Source of the DNA: Calothrix anomala FACHB-343
GTDB taxonomy: Bacteria > Cyanobacteriota > Cyanobacteriia > Cyanobacteriales > Nostocaceae
Direction: 5' to 3'
DNA: 64,000 nt
Assembly (NCBI RefSeq): GCF_014696435.1
Contig: NZ_JACJQG010000038.1
Coordinates: forward strand, 22,278-86,277
Shown here piece by piece: positions 1 to 9,781 of this stretch. Both the position numbers and the translations under genes were made by a program. Within the stretch, counting starts at the first letter, position 1. Every line of letters starts with the position of its first letter. Below the pieces are notes generated by a model, which searched no databases, was not told the origin of the DNA, and was given only the letters and a program-made list of their open reading frames with translations.

Positions 1-3000
1 TTTAGTTATCTTGCCAGTGGCGAGATTTTGATAAAGATATCGCATTAATTGGCTGGTACTAGCATCATTCACTAACCACAGAGAAGCAATCACAGATTTA
101 GCGCCACTGGTAAGAAAGTAGTAGCTCAAGCCAGATACTTCAATACCTTCTTTATCTTCTCCACCCCGCGCCGTTTCACAGGCAGATAGCACTACTAGAT
201 GAATTCCACCTAAATCAGTTAAGGTTTTCACTTGGGGAATTTTGAACGGATTACCATCTCCTAAAAGTAGAAAAGAATCATCTGGGTTTTGAGAAATAAA
301 TTGAGCGTGGGTAGCAACATGTAAAATCCGATGATCGATTAGATATTTAAAAGCATCTTTGGTGAAATCTTTGTTGATTAAAGACAAACCTGGATAAATA
401 CCATTGGGATTGACTTGACTGCGGATAATGCCATTAATTTCATCTTGAACATTTGGGAGTGATTTGAAATCGCCAACCTGCTCAGATAAACCTAAAGCCA
501 GTACAGGATCGTTATCAATTTTGGGCGAAAGTCTATCGCTGGTGTCGGTTAACCCCGCAGTCAAAATTGTCGAAGTATTGAACGATTCAATTAAATATTT
601 TTTACCGTCAAACAGCGCCGCCATTGGGATGTAGCGGGTGGAACGGTCAAGAGAAAACACCAAATTCTGAATATGATTACTGTCTAACTCGGCTCGTAAC
701 GGTGCAACTAACCACTGATAAAGTTTTTGGCTGACTTTTTGTAACTCTTTGACATCTCCTGGCTGTTCCAGCAATTGCCGAAACTCCACAACTGTTGTAG
801 CTAGTTCCTTGCGTCCTACTGGTACAACTTTGCTGTTAAAAACAACTCCTTGTTTCCCGGCTTGAGTACCCCAAACCAGCCAGAGTTTATCTTCCAGCAC
901 TAAGGGATAAATTAACACCGTCTTGGGTTGGGATTGAACTACTTTTTGGGCTGCAACTGTGAGTTCTTCTTGCTGAATTTGAGCCGGATCTCTTTGGCGT
1001 TGTTGCTTGGCTAAAGCTCTGAGTTTGTCTGCTTCCTTGTTAAATTCTGCATTAGCTTGATCCCGTAAAGCTCGCAGTTGCTCGCGTTCTGAGCAATAGG
1101 GGGGTTTGCGTTCGCATTCAGTTAGTTTTAGGCCCAGATTCACCAGATTATTGTAAGGTGGAACTACACGCGATTCCACCGGAGTTAGGGGACTGCCTTG
1201 AGTTTCGCCACCTGCTCTAGTATCTCTGGTATAGTCTCGCAGTTCTTGAATTTTTAATAGTTCCAAGACTTGTTGGGCTTCGAGAACTCGTCCTTGGGAG
1301 AGTAACAAGTCAGCTAAACTGCGATAACTATTTGCCACAGTTTGAGTATATGACTCTTGCTGCTCACGGGGTAATGTACGGATATCCTGTCGGATACCTT
1401 CACGCACATTCACTGATTGTTTGTAGAAGACAATGGCTAATTCTAGTTCTTTGTGTTTTTCTAGTGTTAAGCCAATGTTAGCTAGTGTAAGTCCTTCTCC
1501 TGCGCGATCGCCGATTTCGCGAAAAATAGCCAGAGACTGCTGGAAGAACTCGATGGCTTTGGCATATTGCCCCAGGTAATTGTAAGCATTGCCCAGATTC
1601 ATCAGCGAGTTGGATTCGCCATTTTTATCGTCGATGTCGCGCATAATCACCAGAGACTGCTGGTAGAATTCGATGGCTTTGGCATATTGCCCTAGGAATA
1701 TATAATCATTGCCCAGATTCATCAACGAGGAAGCTTCGCCATTTTTATCGCCGATATCGCGCACAATCACCAGAGACTGCTGGTTAAACTCGATGGCTTT
1801 GGCATATTGCCCTAGAAATATATAAGCAGTGCCCAAATTATTCAGCGAGGAAGCTTCGCCATTTTTATCGCCGATATCGCGCACAATCACCAGAGACTGC
1901 TGGTAGAACTCGATGGCTTTAGCATATTGCCCTAGGTAATTGTAAGCATTGCCCAAATTATTCAGCGAGGAAGCTTCGCCATTTTTATCGCCAATATCGC
2001 GTCTAATCACCAGAGACTGCTGGTAGAACTCGATGGCTTTAGCATATTGCCCTACGGATCTATAAGCATTGCCCAGACCCATCAGCGAAGAGGCTTCGCC
2101 ATTTTTATCGCCGATATCACGAAAAATTACCAGAGACTGCTGTAAGAACTCGATGGCTTTGGCATATTGCCCTAGAAATATATAAGCAGTGCCCAAATTA
2201 TTCAGCGAGGAAGCTTCGCCATTTTTATCGCCAATATCGCGTCTATTCACCAGAGACTGTTGTAAGAACTCGATGGCTTTGGCATATTGCCCTAGGGATA
2301 TATAAGCATTGCCCAGATTCATCAACGAGGAAGCTTCGCTCTTTTTATCGCCGATATCGCGAAAAATTACCAGAGACATCTGTAAGAACTCGATGGCCTT
2401 GGCATATTGCCCTTGGGATTGGTCAACAGTGCCCAGATTCATCAGCGACTTAGCTTCGCCATTTTTATCGCCGATATCGCGAAAAATCACCAGAGACTGC
2501 TGGTAGAACTCGATGGCTTTGGCATATTGCCCTAGGTAATTGTAAGCATTGCCCAAATTATTCAGCGAGGAAGCTTCGCCATTTTTATCGCCGATATCGC
2601 GAAAAATTACCAGAGACTGCTGGTTAAACTCGATGGCTTTGGCATATTGCCTTAGGGATATATAAGCAGTGCCCAAATTATTCAGCGAGGAAGCTTCGCC
2701 ATTTTTATCGCCGATATCGCGCACAATCACCAGAGACTGCTGTAAGAACTCGATGGCTTTGGCATATTGCCCTAGGTAATTGTAAGCATTGCCCAGAACC
2801 ATCAGCGAGGAAGCTTCGCCATTTTTATCGCCGATATCGCGCACAATCACCAGAGACTGCTGTAAGAACTCGATGGCTTTGGCATATTGCCCTAGGGATA
2901 TATAAGCATTACCCACATTCATCAGCGAGGAAGCTTCGCCATTTTTATCGCCGATATCGCGAAAAATTACCAGAGACTGCTGGTTAAACTCGATGGCTTT

Positions 3001-3912
3001 GGCATATTGCCCTAGGGATATATAAGCATTGCCCACATTCATCAGCAACTTAGCTTCGCCATTTTTATCGCCAATATCGCGAACAATCACCAGAGACTGC
3101 TGGTAGAACTCGATGGCTTTGGCATATTGCCCCAGGTAATTGTAAGCATTGCCCACATTCATCAGCGAGGAAGCTTCGCCATTTTTATCGCCAATATCGC
3201 GAACAATCACCAGAGACTGCTGGTTAAACTCGATGGCTTTAGCATATTGCCCTAGGTAATTGTAAGCATTGCCCAGACTCATCAGCGAGGAGGCTTCGCT
3301 ATTTTTATCGCCGATATCACGAAAAATTACCAGAGACTGTTGTAAGAACTCGATGGCTTTGGCATATTGCCCTAGGTAATTGTAAGCATTGCCCAGAACC
3401 ATCAGCGAAGAGGCTTCGCCATTTTTATCGCCAATATCGCGAAAAATCACCAGAGACTGCTGGTTAAACTCGATGGCTTTGGCATATTGCCCTAGATAAT
3501 TGTAAGCATTGCCCAGATTCATCAACGACTTAGCTTCGCCATTTTTATCGCCGATATCGCGAAAAATCACCAGAGACTGCTGGTTAAACTCGATGGCTTT
3601 GGCATATTGCCCTAGGGATATATAAGCATTGCCCAGATTTCCTAGCGACTTAGCTTCGCCATTGCGATTTTTCAGTTCTCGATAAATTGCTAACGCCTGT
3701 TGCCAAGATTGAATAGCCGCTTGATATTGACTGATATAAAATTGTTGGCGTCCTTGCTGCAATAGCCTGTCAGCCTCTGCTGTTTTGTCTTGGCTCGTCT
3801 GTGCTTGTACTGAGTTAGAGAGGGGATAAACGTAAGTTAGCAACAGTGAGGGAATCAGCGCCAGCAGCAGTTGCAATGTGAATAAGCCAACCAGCTTGAG
3901 TTTGAAAGACAT
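1..3912 (-). CDS. TPR-CHAT protease, C-terminus beyond window edge
   Basis: The frame opens at ATG 3912 and runs 1304 codons to the left edge without a stop, so the gene is partial. The N-terminus looks like a Sec signal peptide (hydrophobic residues about 7-30, cleavage likely after VQA), so the protein is probably exported. It then has one diverged TPR, eighteen almost identical 40-residue TPRs (GEASSLNNLGTAYxxLGQYAKA type), a helical linker and a CHAT domain. The CHAT dyad is visible as His1202 in HVATHA and Cys1245 in LSACETA. By comparison with its paralogue at 9782-13030, about 57 residues are missing. CHAT is a caspase-like cysteine peptidase fold; its substrate here is unknown. It is the last visible gene of a leftward CHAT, CHAT, caspase series. 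Confidence 0.93.
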   Translation of the reverse strand, partial: MSFKLKLVGLFTLQLLLALIPSLLLTYVYPLSNSVQAQTSQDKTAEADRLLQQGRQQFYISQYQAAIQSWQQALAIYRELKNRNGEAKSLGNLGNAYISLGQYAKAIEFNQQSLVIFRDIGDKNGEAKSLMNLGNAYNYLGQYAKAIEFNQQSLVIFRDIGDKNGEASSLMVLGNAYNYLGQYAKAIEFLQQSLVIFRDIGDKNSEASSLMSLGNAYNYLGQYAKAIEFNQQSLVIVRDIGDKNGEASSLMNVGNAYNYLGQYAKAIEFYQQSLVIVRDIGDKNGEAKLLMNVGNAYISLGQYAKAIEFNQQSLVIFRDIGDKNGEASSLMNVGNAYISLGQYAKAIEFLQQSLVIVRDIGDKNGEASSLMVLGNAYNYLGQYAKAIEFLQQSLVIVRDIGDKNGEASSLNNLGTAYISLRQYAKAIEFNQQSLVIFRDIGDKNGEASSLNNLGNAYNYLGQYAKAIEFYQQSLVIFRDIGDKNGEAKSLMNLGTVDQSQGQYAKAIEFLQMSLVIFRDIGDKKSEASSLMNLGNAYISLGQYAKAIEFLQQSLVNRRDIGDKNGEASSLNNLGTAYIFLGQYAKAIEFLQQSLVIFRDIGDKNGEASSLMGLGNAYRSVGQYAKAIEFYQQSLVIRRDIGDKNGEASSLNNLGNAYNYLGQYAKAIEFYQQSLVIVRDIGDKNGEASSLNNLGTAYIFLGQYAKAIEFNQQSLVIVRDIGDKNGEASSLMNLGNDYIFLGQYAKAIEFYQQSLVIMRDIDDKNGESNSLMNLGNAYNYLGQYAKAIEFFQQSLAIFREIGDRAGEGLTLANIGLTLEKHKELELAIVFYKQSVNVREGIRQDIRTLPREQQESYTQTVANSYRSLADLLLSQGRVLEAQQVLELLKIQELRDYTRDTRAGGETQGSPLTPVESRVVPPYNNLVNLGLKLTECERKPPYCSEREQLRALRDQANAEFNKEADKLRALAKQQRQRDPAQIQQEELTVAAQKVVQSQPKTVLIYPLVLEDKLWLVWGTQAGKQGVVFNSKVVPVGRKELATTVVEFRQLLEQPGDVKELQKVSQKLYQWLVAPLRAELDSNHIQNLVFSLDRSTRYIPMAALFDGKKYLIESFNTSTILTAGLTDTSDRLSPKIDNDPVLALGLSEQVGDFKSLPNVQDEINGIIRSQVNPNGIYPGLSLINKDFTKDAFKYLIDHRILHVATHAQFISQNPDDSFLLLGDGNPFKIPQVKTLTDLGGIHLVVLSACETARGGEDKEGIEVSGLSYYFLTSGAKSVIASLWLVNDASTSQLMRYLYQNLATGKITK
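1498..3660 (-). repeat. 18 tandem 120-bp TPR-coding repeats
   Basis: Eighteen head-to-tail units of exactly 120 bp encode the 40-residue TPRs of the CHAT gene. Many neighbouring units are identical over long stretches, including silent positions, so they are being homogenised or recently expanded. Variation concentrates in a few codons of helix A (for example YNYLG versus YISLG). There are no spacers, so this is not a CRISPR array. Confidence 0.95.
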
Positions 3913-3928
3913 TGCATTTAATACCAAT

Positions 3929-3946
3929 AAAATTACTAGTAATTTT
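3929..3946. promoter_or_regulatory. 18-bp perfect palindrome upstream of CHAT gene
   Basis: AAAATTACTAGTAATTTT is a perfect palindrome ending 17 bp upstream of the ATG at 3912. A degenerate copy sits at the same place (7301-7318) before the second CHAT gene. Its place makes an operator or a 5' mRNA hairpin plausible; no regulator is known. Confidence 0.4.
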
Positions 3947-4008
3947 ATTTACATTATATCTTAAGTGGGCTTTAGTTGTGTTATGCTGTCGCTCACACAG
4001 TTCCTGAT

Positions 4009-7000
4009 TTACAACCCATTGCCAATAAGAATAAATGGTGCCCAGTAGTAAGGGTGACTGAGATTGCGAGAAATGCTGGCAGCTTGTCCGCTATTTCCTG
4101 GTGTAAATCTCACACTACTTCGGTCTTTGCTGTCGCTGCTTTGGTTCTTACCTGTAATTAGGGCAATCTGAGCCTCGCGGATGGCTTCAGCTTTGGTGAT
4201 GTTGCCTGATTTCAGCCGTGCATATAAAGTATCCATCAAAGTTTGAGTACCGCCATCATTCACTTCCCACAAAGAAGCAATCGAAGCTCTAACTCCTGTG
4301 CGCTGGAGTTGGTAGCCAAACCCCAGTATTTCCAAACCAGTACCCAGTTCTCCACCCAGCGCTGTTTGGCAAGCACTCAGTACCACCAGGGTAACATCGG
4401 GCAACTTCCACTCCTCAATTTCTTTGAGGTTAATCCGATTTCCATCACCCATAAGGATAAAAGAATCTTCCGGCGCACCTTTAACAAAAACAGCATGGGT
4501 TGCCATGTGAATAATGCTGTAATTTTTAATTTGGGATAAGATGGCATCCCGGTTAAAAGCTTTGTCAAAGAGTTTGGTAGTGTTAGGAATTGCTGCACCT
4601 AATCCCTCAACTTCCGTCTTCGCAAAGCGCAATCCTTGAAAGTCGTAGGTTTGACCTGCTACCTGAACACTATAGCTACCTTGTGTAAATGCTCCTGCCA
4701 AAACACGAGGAGCGTTAGTAGGTTCAGGCTCAAGTTTAGTCAATGCTAAAGCAGTCAGGTAGTTGATTTGATAGCGTTGGGTCAGCCATTGCTTACCGTC
4801 ATAGAGTGCAGCTAAGGGAATATAGCGCATTTGACCGTCAGGTGCATAGATAATTGTCTGCACATCTGCTTGTTGAAGGTCGCTTTCAATTGGCTTAATC
4901 AAATGCTCATAAAGCTTTTGGGAGGATTGCTTAACCTCAGAATTGGGATTTTGCAAATCTTGACGGAAAGTTTGAATCATTTTTTCTAGTTCCGTCCGTT
5001 TTATTGCCACCGAACGACGAATTGGTGGTTTCCCAGGGGGTAACAGCACTAATTCTAGGCGATCGTCCAAAACCAGGGTATAGAATAGGGCGATGCGTTT
5101 TCCTAAGCGCTGCAATCGGGTTTGCAGGTCTTGATAAGCGGGTAAGCTGAGATTTTGCTGTGGGGCAGTTTGTTGTATTTGTTGAGATAGAGCTACCACA
5201 GCAGGACTTTTGAGAAACTCGCTCATCTTTTGGTTAGTCTGCGCCTGGATTTTTTCAATTTCCTGAAGGCGTTGCTGTTGAGTAGGAGTGCGATTTTGCA
5301 GTTTGCGGAGGTCGGCTAGTTCAGCGCCCAGTCGAATGGATGGAGTTTGAATATCTGTATAGTCTTGTAAGATTTTTTGTTCTTGTGGGAATAACTCAAT
5401 TCCTTTTACAGTTCTCTCGTTGCCTTGTACATTGCGTAAGTAGTCCTGTAGTTCTTGAACTTTGAGCAAGTCTAGAACTTGCAATGCCTCCATTACTCTA
5501 TTTTTTTCGAGTAAGAGTGAAGCTAGATCGCGATAGTTTTGAGCAATAAGATTTCTAGTATAAGAAAATTGATCTTCGCGGGGTAATGTACGAATATCTT
5601 GCCGGATATTTTCACGCACATTCACTGACTGTTTGTAGAAAACAACTGCTAATTCTGACTGCTTTTGTTTTTCTAGTGTTAAGCCAATGTTAGCTAGTGT
5701 AAGTCCTTCTCCTTCGCGATCGCCGATATTACGTTTAATCACCAGAGACTGCTGGTAGAACTCAATGGCTTTGGCATATTGCCCTAGGAACAAGTAAGCA
5801 TTACCTAGATTATTCAGCGAGCTGGATTCGTCATTACGATCACCGATATCACGCTGAATGCTCAGAGACTGTTGGTAGAACTCGATGGCCTTAGTATATT
5901 GCCCTAGGGACAAGTAAGCACTGCCCAGACTTCCTAGGGAGTTGGATTGACCTTGAAGATTGCCGATATTGCGTTTAATAGCCAAAGACTGCTGGAAGAA
6001 CTCGATGGCTTTGGCATATTGCCCCAGGGATCTGTAAACACTGCCTAGACCCATCAGTGAAGAAGCTTCGCCATTCTTATCGCCGATATCACGCTGAATA
6101 CTCAGAGACTGCTGGAAGAACTCGATGGCTTTGGCATATTGCCCTAGGGATTTGTAAGCAGTACCCAGATTATTCAGCGAGTTAGATTCCCCATTTTTAT
6201 CGCCGATATCGCGGTAAAGGTTCAGAGACTGTTGGTAAAACTCGATAGTTTTGGCATATTGCCCTAGATAACTGTAAGCAGTGCCCAGATTTCCTAGCAA
6301 GGAAGCTTCACCATTCTTATCGCCGATATTGCGTTTAATAGCCAGAGACTGTTGGTAAAACTCGATAGTTTTGGCATATTGCCCTAGATAACTGTAAGCA
6401 TTGCCCAGATTTCCTAGCGAGGAAGCTTCGCCATTCTTATCGCCGATATCACGCTGAATGCTGAGAGACTGTTGGTAAAACTCAATGGCTTTGGCATATT
6501 GCCCTAGATAACTGTAAGCATTGCCCAGATTTCCTAGCGAGGAAGCTTCGCCATTCTTATCGCCGATATTGCGTTTAATAGCCAAAGATTGCTGGAAGAA
6601 CTCGATGGCTTTGGCATATTGCCCTAGAGATCTGTAAGCACTGCCCAGATTATTCAGCGACTTGGCTTCGCCATTCTTATTGCCGATATCGCGCTGAATG
6701 CTCAGAGACTGTTGATAAAACTCAATGGCTTTGGCATATTTTCCTAAGGAACTGTAAGCATTGCCCAGATTATTCAGCGAGTTAGATTCACCATTCTTAT
6801 CGCCGATATTGCGGTAAATGCTCAAAGACTGTTGGTAAAATTCGATGGCTTTGGCATATTGCCCTAGCAATCTATAGGCAATGCCCAGATTATTCAGCGA
6901 GTTGGATTCACCATTCTTATCGCCGATATTGCGGCAAATGCTCAGAGACTGCTGGTAAAACTCAATGGCTTTGGCATATTGCCCTAGGGAAGTGTAAGCA

Positions 7001-7284
7001 CCACCCAGATTATTTAACGATTTGGCTTCGCCTTGGTGATTTTTAAGTTCTCGATAAATTGCTAACGCCTGTTGCCAAAATTGGATAGCCGCTTGATATT
7101 GACTAATATTAAATTGTTGATTTCCTTGTTGCAAAAGCCTATTAGCCTCTGCTGTTTTGTCTTGGCTCGTCTGTGCTTGTACTGAGTTAGAGACGGAATA
7201 ACCGGAAGTTAATAGCAGTGAGTGAATAAGCGTCAGCAGCAGCTGCGATGTGAATAAGCCAACTAGCTTCCCTTTAAAAGACAT
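4009..7284 (-). CDS. TPR-CHAT protease
   Basis: This is an exported TPR-CHAT protein of 1091 residues. The frame extends to ATG 7293, but ATG 7284 matches the MSFK start of the neighbouring paralogue at 3912, so it is preferred. A signal-peptide-like segment ends near SVQA. One diverged TPR, eleven 40-residue TPRs and a degenerate one follow, then a helical linker and the CHAT domain. The putative catalytic residues are His930 (HMATHA) and Cys972 (LSACQTA). The C-terminus ends in HPYYWAPFILIGNG, as in the third CHAT gene, so the domain is complete. It lies between the truncated CHAT gene and the caspase gene, all leftward. The two neighbours share near-identical upstream sequences, which indicates tandem duplication. 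Targets are unknown. Confidence 0.93.
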   Translation of the reverse strand: MSFKGKLVGLFTSQLLLTLIHSLLLTSGYSVSNSVQAQTSQDKTAEANRLLQQGNQQFNISQYQAAIQFWQQALAIYRELKNHQGEAKSLNNLGGAYTSLGQYAKAIEFYQQSLSICRNIGDKNGESNSLNNLGIAYRLLGQYAKAIEFYQQSLSIYRNIGDKNGESNSLNNLGNAYSSLGKYAKAIEFYQQSLSIQRDIGNKNGEAKSLNNLGSAYRSLGQYAKAIEFFQQSLAIKRNIGDKNGEASSLGNLGNAYSYLGQYAKAIEFYQQSLSIQRDIGDKNGEASSLGNLGNAYSYLGQYAKTIEFYQQSLAIKRNIGDKNGEASLLGNLGTAYSYLGQYAKTIEFYQQSLNLYRDIGDKNGESNSLNNLGTAYKSLGQYAKAIEFFQQSLSIQRDIGDKNGEASSLMGLGSVYRSLGQYAKAIEFFQQSLAIKRNIGNLQGQSNSLGSLGSAYLSLGQYTKAIEFYQQSLSIQRDIGDRNDESSSLNNLGNAYLFLGQYAKAIEFYQQSLVIKRNIGDREGEGLTLANIGLTLEKQKQSELAVVFYKQSVNVRENIRQDIRTLPREDQFSYTRNLIAQNYRDLASLLLEKNRVMEALQVLDLLKVQELQDYLRNVQGNERTVKGIELFPQEQKILQDYTDIQTPSIRLGAELADLRKLQNRTPTQQQRLQEIEKIQAQTNQKMSEFLKSPAVVALSQQIQQTAPQQNLSLPAYQDLQTRLQRLGKRIALFYTLVLDDRLELVLLPPGKPPIRRSVAIKRTELEKMIQTFRQDLQNPNSEVKQSSQKLYEHLIKPIESDLQQADVQTIIYAPDGQMRYIPLAALYDGKQWLTQRYQINYLTALALTKLEPEPTNAPRVLAGAFTQGSYSVQVAGQTYDFQGLRFAKTEVEGLGAAIPNTTKLFDKAFNRDAILSQIKNYSIIHMATHAVFVKGAPEDSFILMGDGNRINLKEIEEWKLPDVTLVVLSACQTALGGELGTGLEILGFGYQLQRTGVRASIASLWEVNDGGTQTLMDTLYARLKSGNITKAEAIREAQIALITGKNQSSDSKDRSSVRFTPGNSGQAASISRNLSHPYYWAPFILIGNGL
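5713..7032 (-). repeat. 11 tandem 120-bp TPR-coding repeats
   Basis: Eleven consecutive 120-bp units encode the TPR array of the CHAT gene at 4009-7284. Units differ mainly at the end of helix B (CRNIG, QRDIG, KRNIG), in an alternating pattern that suggests duplication of two-unit blocks. Confidence 0.93.
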
Positions 7285-7300
7285 TGCATTCAATTTCAGT

Positions 7301-7318
7301 AAAATTACCGATGATTTT
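7301..7318. promoter_or_regulatory. Degenerate copy of the upstream palindrome
   Basis: This matches the palindrome at 3929-3946 but with substitutions that break perfect symmetry. The flanks (ATATATCTTAAG and GGGCTTTAGTTGTGT) are also conserved between the two loci, so the whole upstream region was duplicated with the gene. Confidence 0.4.
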
Positions 7319-7360
7319 ATCTACAATATATCTTAAGCGGGCTTTAGTTGTGTGATGCTG

Positions 7361-9652
7361 TCAGCCGATGATTTCAAACGTCATAGATAACGCCGCCATC
7401 TGTTGAACATCAAACTGGCGAATATTTTTTTTGGTTTCACCGCGAGTCCCACTAGCAAGATCATCAAGTAAACTAGCGATCGCATCTTCTGCCTTTTGAG
7501 CTACTTCACTGGCAGTTCTTTTTTCATTTTTGTGTTCCATTATCAATGCCTGTAACGGTTTCAAGGCTTTATCAATTGGTGCTGTACTCGCCACAATCAG
7601 CACCTCTACAATCCCCAATGGTTTAGTAAAAAGTAACTGTACTCCCTTCTGAATTTGAGCCTCATTTGGGATTTGTAGTGTCTCCCCTGCTGAAACCAGT
7701 GCCGCATTTTTGCCGTCACTCAACGGAAACAAAATATCAATATCCCCATCAGGACTAAAGATTAATACTCCAATATGCAAATCGCGTTCTTCTCGATTTT
7801 TAACTGAGATTTGTACGGGTTTGTCAATCTCAATCTGAGCAATCGACTGAGTTTGAGATTTTACCGTTGGCGGAATTCTTGGAGATTGACTTTTACCCCC
7901 ACGCACTGTAAATGACTCTGCTAGCAAAGATTGAGTATTAGCAGTTGTAAGACTAGCAACAACATTTAACCGAGATGAACTGGTATTGAGTGTAAGTTTG
8001 ATCAATCGGGCTGCTAGCAATAACTTAAATTTTGTCTGTAGCCGATTGACTGCTGCATCAATACTTTCATCTGCTACATCAAAGGAGCCAGGAATCGGCT
8101 CCAATCCCACCGAGAATAACCCAATACTATTTACAGGTGGTAAATCTGCGATCGCTCTTTTCTCTAAATCCTGGCGGTAGGCTGGGAGCATTTTACCCAA
8201 AATGTAATGTACCTCCTGCTCTAGTAAAGGTACTACTTCAATTCGTGGGAGCGCTTGCAATGCTTGTTTTGAGGCTTCACTGTCGAGTGATTTATCTAAC
8301 CCAATCTTTAATTTAAGATTACTAGGAATTACCCGGACTTGTTCTTGCAAGGCTGTTCCTGGAGCAATTTTGGCTGCGGAATTAGTTTGCAGTAAGCCAG
8401 TTGCATTCAGGCGATCGCGTGATTCAATTTTTACAGTACCTTGTGTTTGTCCGCGATCGTCCACAACAGTGAATATTGCCCCTTTACCCAAAGCTTCTAT
8501 AACTTGCGGTTCTGCACCAGTCAGTAGAAGTTTGACAGCATTTCCCTTGACTTCAGTAATCACAGCCTCTGCTGCTGGTTTCTGCATTGGGGCAAAATAC
8601 ATTGGCTGCTGATCGTCAGTGCTATCGGACTTTACCTCAATGCCTGGCTTTTGCCCACGAGAATTTTGTCCAGTTTTCAGAAATTGCTCAGTTTTAGCAG
8701 CCGCAGCTATAACTACTTTACCCATTGCCTGATTGCTGGTTAACTGCCAAAGCTGTCGAGTTAGCGCATAAGTAAACACACCTGCATGAACATCAGGCGC
8801 AAATGTTACATCAGCCGCTTCCTGATTGCGCTGTGCCGCAAAGATAGCTGCGCCGTTGACCAGATTCTTTCTCCGTCCCTCAATCCATTTTTCTTTGGAG
8901 ATGTCCAGGTCTTTGAGCCAGCGTTGCTGATAATCTAGTTCTTCTTGGCTTGATTCTAATTGCGTCGTTTGGGTATCGCCTCGCAATTCTACATGACCAG
9001 GGCGCGACCTGATAATCAAATTTCCCCGCACTCCACCGCCAGCGTAGCAACTATCGAGAATGAATGTAACGTTTTTAGTTTTGCGACCAAGCGCTGACCG
9101 GAGTAGAAAGATTGTACCTGCTGTAATATCATTAACTTCACCACCGTTGTTGGGATAGCCAGGAGGTAAATCTGCGTCAAAAGGAACTATGGTTCCGTTC
9201 AGCTTATCTGTGAATACCTGATTGGGATCAATCACATTCGAGCCATGTCCTGAGTAGTGAAAGACTACTACATCATCTGGCGACTTCACCCATTGAATTA
9301 GGTGCTGCTTAAAGTTTTCCAGAATGTTTTGACGAGTTGCTTGGCGATCCGGCAACACCAGAACATCATCTGGATGAAAACCAAAGCGATGAATTAACAG
9401 TTCTCGCTGAAGCTCCACATCAGTTACAGCCCCTTTTAACCGATACCATAATCCTCGCTTTTTAAAATCTTCGTCACTAGTTCCAGGGTATTCATTAATG
9501 CCCACCAACAGCGCCCGTTTACGGCGTGTATCCTGTGCGATAACCTTGCCGTAATTCCAAGCCGCTTGCTGTATACCCAGTTGATTGATACCCACAATTG
9601 TCAGGGATGCACCTAGCGATTGTAGAAACTGGCGACGCTTAATGGAAGACAT
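7361..9652 (-). CDS. Caspase-family (C14) protein with Tat leader and C-terminal DUF4384-like region
   Basis: This 763-residue protein starts with a twin-arginine-type leader (KRRQFLQSLG, then a hydrophobic stretch to about residue 30), suggesting export in folded form. Residues about 45-350 form a caspase-like domain with His136 in FHYSGHG and Cys202 in ILDSCYAGG, the C14 dyad. A region around residues 640-700 (IGVLIFSPDGDIDILFP) resembles DUF4384-type domains often attached to bacterial caspases. It is probably an Arg/Lys-directed orthocaspase, though the specificity is not shown. It is divergent from the CHAT gene at 9782 across 129 bp and lies upstream of two CHAT genes. A protease-cascade or cell-death role is an inference. 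Confidence 0.92.
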   Translation of the reverse strand: MSSIKRRQFLQSLGASLTIVGINQLGIQQAAWNYGKVIAQDTRRKRALLVGINEYPGTSDEDFKKRGLWYRLKGAVTDVELQRELLIHRFGFHPDDVLVLPDRQATRQNILENFKQHLIQWVKSPDDVVVFHYSGHGSNVIDPNQVFTDKLNGTIVPFDADLPPGYPNNGGEVNDITAGTIFLLRSALGRKTKNVTFILDSCYAGGGVRGNLIIRSRPGHVELRGDTQTTQLESSQEELDYQQRWLKDLDISKEKWIEGRRKNLVNGAAIFAAQRNQEAADVTFAPDVHAGVFTYALTRQLWQLTSNQAMGKVVIAAAAKTEQFLKTGQNSRGQKPGIEVKSDSTDDQQPMYFAPMQKPAAEAVITEVKGNAVKLLLTGAEPQVIEALGKGAIFTVVDDRGQTQGTVKIESRDRLNATGLLQTNSAAKIAPGTALQEQVRVIPSNLKLKIGLDKSLDSEASKQALQALPRIEVVPLLEQEVHYILGKMLPAYRQDLEKRAIADLPPVNSIGLFSVGLEPIPGSFDVADESIDAAVNRLQTKFKLLLAARLIKLTLNTSSSRLNVVASLTTANTQSLLAESFTVRGGKSQSPRIPPTVKSQTQSIAQIEIDKPVQISVKNREERDLHIGVLIFSPDGDIDILFPLSDGKNAALVSAGETLQIPNEAQIQKGVQLLFTKPLGIVEVLIVASTAPIDKALKPLQALIMEHKNEKRTASEVAQKAEDAIASLLDDLASGTRGETKKNIRQFDVQQMAALSMTFEIIG

Positions 9653-9781
9653 ACTTCACTCTCTCAAACCTAAATTAAGGATTAAACGGTATCTCAAAAT
9701 ACAGATTGCCATACTCTCAAGTCTCCCATCCTGGCAATGCATTAGGTAAAATCTTCAGTAATATCCCCAATTTTAACTGTA
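9653..9781. promoter_or_regulatory. Divergent intergenic region, caspase/CHAT
   Basis: These 129 bp separate the divergently read caspase gene and third CHAT gene and must hold both promoters. A TAATAT hexamer near 9760 could be a -10 element for the rightward gene. I see no convincing -35 element and no Shine-Dalgarno before ATG 9782. Confidence 0.3.

Noticed and set aside
1498-3660. Possible CRISPR array (regular repeats)
   Set aside because: Units are 120 bp, contiguous without spacers, and encode TPRs in one open frame.
3976-4161. Short rightward frames opposite the CHAT and caspase genes
   Set aside because: They mirror the reverse strand of clear protein-coding genes.
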